A stretch of DNA of 36,780 bases from JADJQU01 sp035490315 (lineage in GTDB: Bacteria; Planctomycetota; UBA1135; GCA-002686595): contig DATHET010000130.1 of the NCBI GenBank assembly GCA_035490315.1, positions 1 to 36,780 of the forward strand, given 5' to 3'. Of the stretch, positions 34,844 to 36,780 are shown one piece after another; position 1 is the stretch's first letter; each line of letters starts with the position of its first letter. The position numbers and the translations under genes were made by a program. Under the pieces are notes generated by a model, which was not told where the DNA came from, did not search any database, and saw nothing but the letters and a program-made list of their open reading frames with translations.

Positions 34844-35298
34844 GCGCGTCCGCTCAGTACTGCAGCTTCCGTCTCGGCGCGGCTGAGTACGCGCTCGACG
34901 TCGCCGACGTCCAGGAAGTGCTGCGCGGCCTGGAGTGGAGCCCCGTGCCACTCGCACCCGCGAGCGTGATCGGCTTGATGAACCTGCGCGGCCAGATCGT
35001 CACCGTGGTCGACCTGGCGAAGCTCCTCGGCCTCGAGATCGAGCCGGGCGCTCCGATCCCGGCGCCGCGCGACATCCACATCGTGCTCTCGGGCCCGCGT
35101 CCTCCCTTGAGCTTCGCTGTCGACGAGATCGGCGAGGTGCTCGCGATCGAAACGACGAGCCTGCTCGCGCCGCCATCCACGCTGAGTCCCGCCGTGCGAG
35201 CCTGCGTGCGCGGATTGCATCTCGCGGACCAGCGTCTGATCACCATCCTGGAGACTCGCGTCCTGCTCGAAGCCCTGATGCAACCGGAGCTCGCATGA
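34840..35298 (+). CDS. cheW: CheW coupling protein
   Basis: The product has 152 residues, a single CheW domain. Family features seen are YCSFRLGAAEYALDVADVQE at the start, VIGLMNLRGQIVTVVDLAKL (the NLRG motif) in the middle, SFAVDEIGEVLAI and ILETRVLLEAL at the end. CheW bridges chemoreceptors and CheA. The start at 34840 is fixed by the ATGA overlap with cheA, and the gene also overlaps cheB by ATGA, so cheA, cheW and cheB are translationally coupled. No chemoreceptor gene lies in the window. Confidence 0.94.
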   Translation: MSASAQYCSFRLGAAEYALDVADVQEVLRGLEWSPVPLAPASVIGLMNLRGQIVTVVDLAKLLGLEIEPGAPIPAPRDIHIVLSGPRPPLSFAVDEIGEVLAIETTSLLAPPSTLSPAVRACVRGLHLADQRLITILETRVLLEALMQPELA

Positions 35299-36434
35299 GC
35301 GCGGAAGCCCACGCCGCGAAGCGCCACCGCGTCCTGGTCGTCGACGATTCGGCGGTGGTGCGCCGCCTGCTGGTCGAAGCCCTGTCCGCCGAGCCCGCGA
35401 TCGAAGTCGTCGGCGCCGCGCACAACGGACGCGAGGCCCTGGAGCTCTTCGAAAGCCTGGCGCCCGAGCTCGTGACCCTCGACGTCGAGATGCCCGAGCT
35501 CGACGGGCTGGCGGTGCTGCGCGAGATCCGCCGCCGCGCGCCCTGCCTCCCGGTCGTGATGTTCAGCACGCAGACCGCGAAGGGCACGCAGACGACGCTC
35601 GCCGCCCTGCTCGCCGGCGCCAGCGATTTCGTGCACAAGCCGACCAGCGCCAGGGGAGCCCCGGACGCGCGCCACGAGATCCAACGCCTGCTCGTGCCGC
35701 GGATCCTGGCCCTGTGCGAGCGCGCCGCGGGCCTCTCGAAGACCGCGATCCGCCCGCTTGCCGAGCTCGCTCCGCACCCGATCGCGCCCCGTCTCGGCGA
35801 CACGACCGTGTTCACGCCCTCTTTCAGGCAGTCGCTGATCCCGGCCGAAGTCGTGGCCATCGGCGTCTCCACCGGGGGACCTGCCGCGCTGGCGCAGCTG
35901 CTCGAGGCCCTGGGCCCAGAACCCTGCGCGCCGATCCTGATCGTGCAGCACATGCCGCCGGTGTACACGCGGCACCTCGCCGAGAGTCTCGCGCGCAAGA
36001 CCTCGCTCGACGTTCGCGAAGCGGTGTCCGGCGATCGCTTGACCCGCGGCTCCTGTCTGATCGCTCCCGGCGACCACCACATGCTGGTCGAGCGCTGCGC
36101 CGGCGGCTCGCGCGTCGTCTTGAACCAGGCCGCGGCGGAGAATTCCTGCCGGCCCTCGGTCGACGTGCTCTTCCGCGAAGTCGCCGCGGTGTTCCAGGCG
36201 CGCGCCCTGGCCCTGGTGCTGACCGGCATGGGCCAGGACGGTCTCCTGGGCTCGCGAGCCGTGCGCGCAGGCGGGGGAGTCATCCTGGCCCAGGACGAGG
36301 CTTCGAGCGTGGTCTGGGGCATGCCGGGCTTCGTGGTGCGCGATGGTCTCGCCGACCGCGTGCTCGACCTCGAGGGCCTGGCGCGAGAAATCCGCCTGCG
36401 CACCCGTCCGAATCCGCTGGCTCGCGCCAGTTGA
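35295..36434 (+). CDS. cheB: CheB chemotaxis methylesterase/deamidase
   Basis: The product has 379 residues. The receiver domain (about 10-130) has VLVVDDSAVVRRLLVEAL, Asp63 in LVTLDVEMPELDG, MFSTQTAKG and Lys in FVHKPTS. The methylesterase domain (about 185-370) has catalytic Ser192 in AIGVSTGGP, His219 in IVQHMPP and Asp315 in LTGMGQDG, so the full triad is present. It removes methyl groups from chemoreceptor glutamates when activated by CheA. The cognate methyltransferase cheR is not in the window; it may lie past the right edge. The start is set by the ATGA overlap with cheW. Confidence 0.96.
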   Translation: MSAEAHAAKRHRVLVVDDSAVVRRLLVEALSAEPAIEVVGAAHNGREALELFESLAPELVTLDVEMPELDGLAVLREIRRRAPCLPVVMFSTQTAKGTQTTLAALLAGASDFVHKPTSARGAPDARHEIQRLLVPRILALCERAAGLSKTAIRPLAELAPHPIAPRLGDTTVFTPSFRQSLIPAEVVAIGVSTGGPAALAQLLEALGPEPCAPILIVQHMPPVYTRHLAESLARKTSLDVREAVSGDRLTRGSCLIAPGDHHMLVERCAGGSRVVLNQAAAENSCRPSVDVLFREVAAVFQARALALVLTGMGQDGLLGSRAVRAGGGVILAQDEASSVVWGMPGFVVRDGLADRVLDLEGLAREIRLRTRPNPLARAS

Positions 36435-36480
36435 GCGCTTTTCACGCAAGCGAAGCGCAGTTCGGCTCAACCGGATCGCG

Positions 36481-36494
36481 TTTCGGAACCGAAA
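36481..36494. promoter_or_regulatory. Short palindrome between cheB and the cheY-like gene
   Basis: TTTCGG, AA, CCGAAA is a perfect 6-bp inverted repeat in the 101-bp gap after cheB. It may be a protein-binding site or chance. No ribosome site stands out before the next start. Confidence 0.25.
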
Positions 36495-36535
36495 AGTCGA
36501 ATGCGACTCCGCTCCCCGACGCGAATCGCACACCC

Positions 36536-36780
36536 ATGCGAGCACTCGTCATCGATGATTCGACCGCCGTGCGCAAGATCCTGACCCGCATGCTGACCGA
36601 GCTGGGCTGGGACGTGAGCGAAGCGAGCGACGGCAGGGCCGCGCTGTCGCAGCTCGAATCGGAAGGGCCGGTCGATCTGGCCCTCGTCGATTGGCACATG
36701 GGTCCGATGAACGGCTACGACTTCGTGCGCGCCGTGCGCGAGCAGAGCCTGTTCGCCGCGACGCGCCTGGTGATGGTCAC
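36536..36780 (+). CDS. CheY-like single-domain response regulator, 3'-truncated
   Basis: The window ends inside this gene, so 81 complete codons are seen. The receiver pattern is clear: acidic pocket in MRALVIDDSTAVRKILTRML, phospho-acceptor Asp52 in LALVDWHMGPMNGYDF, and the beta-4 strand TRLVMVT with the switch Thr as the last codon begins. Its place after cheB suggests that it is the CheY partner of the CheA here. Whether an output domain follows cannot be seen. The start at 36536 matches the usual CheY N-terminus. Confidence 0.9.
   Translation, partial: MRALVIDDSTAVRKILTRMLTELGWDVSEASDGRAALSQLESEGPVDLALVDWHMGPMNGYDFVRAVREQSLFAATRLVMV

Noticed and set aside
36435..36458. GCGCTT/AAGCGC inverted repeat after cheB as a terminator
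   Set aside because: Only six pairs around a 12-nt loop and no U-tract; too weak to call.

Overview
The window is GC-rich DNA with tightly packed genes, read here as a chromosome segment of a Planctomycetota-like bacterium. The grounds are a secreted protein built of tandem thrombospondin-type-3/calcium-type repeats with a Cys/Gly-rich C-terminal domain, two ECF sigma/anti-sigma pairs, large PstC and PstA proteins, and a phosphate-selective porin that implies an outer membrane. This placement is an inference from protein style, with no marker gene to confirm it. No tRNA, rRNA, CRISPR array, transposase or integrase was seen.

Layout. (1) 1-1764 is the 3' part of a secreted beta-propeller/repeat protein, followed by a perfect 50-bp-stem hairpin that fills the gap to the next gene. 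(2) 3278-1873 (minus) is an ECF sigma and anti-sigma pair. (3) 6515-3403 (minus) is an MBOAT acyltransferase plus an AlgJ/AlgX-like protein, a two-gene module for O-acetylation of an exported polymer. (4) 6634-8209 (plus) holds a HupE/UreJ-like membrane protein and a CrcB fluoride channel. (5) 19548-8202 (minus) is a near-complete phosphate locus: pstS, a very large pstC, a very large pstA, pstB, phoB, phoR, an OprP-like porin and phoU. It covers outer-membrane entry, periplasmic capture, inner-membrane import and two-component control. (6) 24101-19746 (minus) is one 1451-residue protein that joins two rhodanese domains, a YidC/Oxa1-like membrane core, an ATP-grasp/PEP-mobile dikinase and a C-terminal PilZ domain. 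It is the most unusual gene here. (7) Divergent from it, 24486-27435 (plus) encodes a PhnD-like binding protein and an overlapping hybrid histidine kinase. The 384-bp gap between them has two matching palindromic operator-like sites. (8) 27541-28470 is prmA. (9) 28544-31659 is a second ECF sigma factor with a giant anti-sigma protein carrying six carboxypeptidase-regulatory-like repeats. (10) 31749-36780 is a TPR lipoprotein-like or membrane-anchored protein followed by a chemosensory cluster: cheA with two CheW domains, cheW, cheB and the start of a cheY-like gene.

Many neighbours are joined by ATGA or TGATG stop/start overlaps (2727-2730, 5020-5024, 14008-14011, 15774-15777, 29146-29149, 34840-34843, 35295-35298), which supports the operons and the chosen starts. 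Three noncoding elements with GTAC at the outer edge sit directly after stop codons (1769-1871, 8967-9046, 28474-28518). Two of them share a 23-bp motif, which suggests a dispersed 3'-end repeat family.
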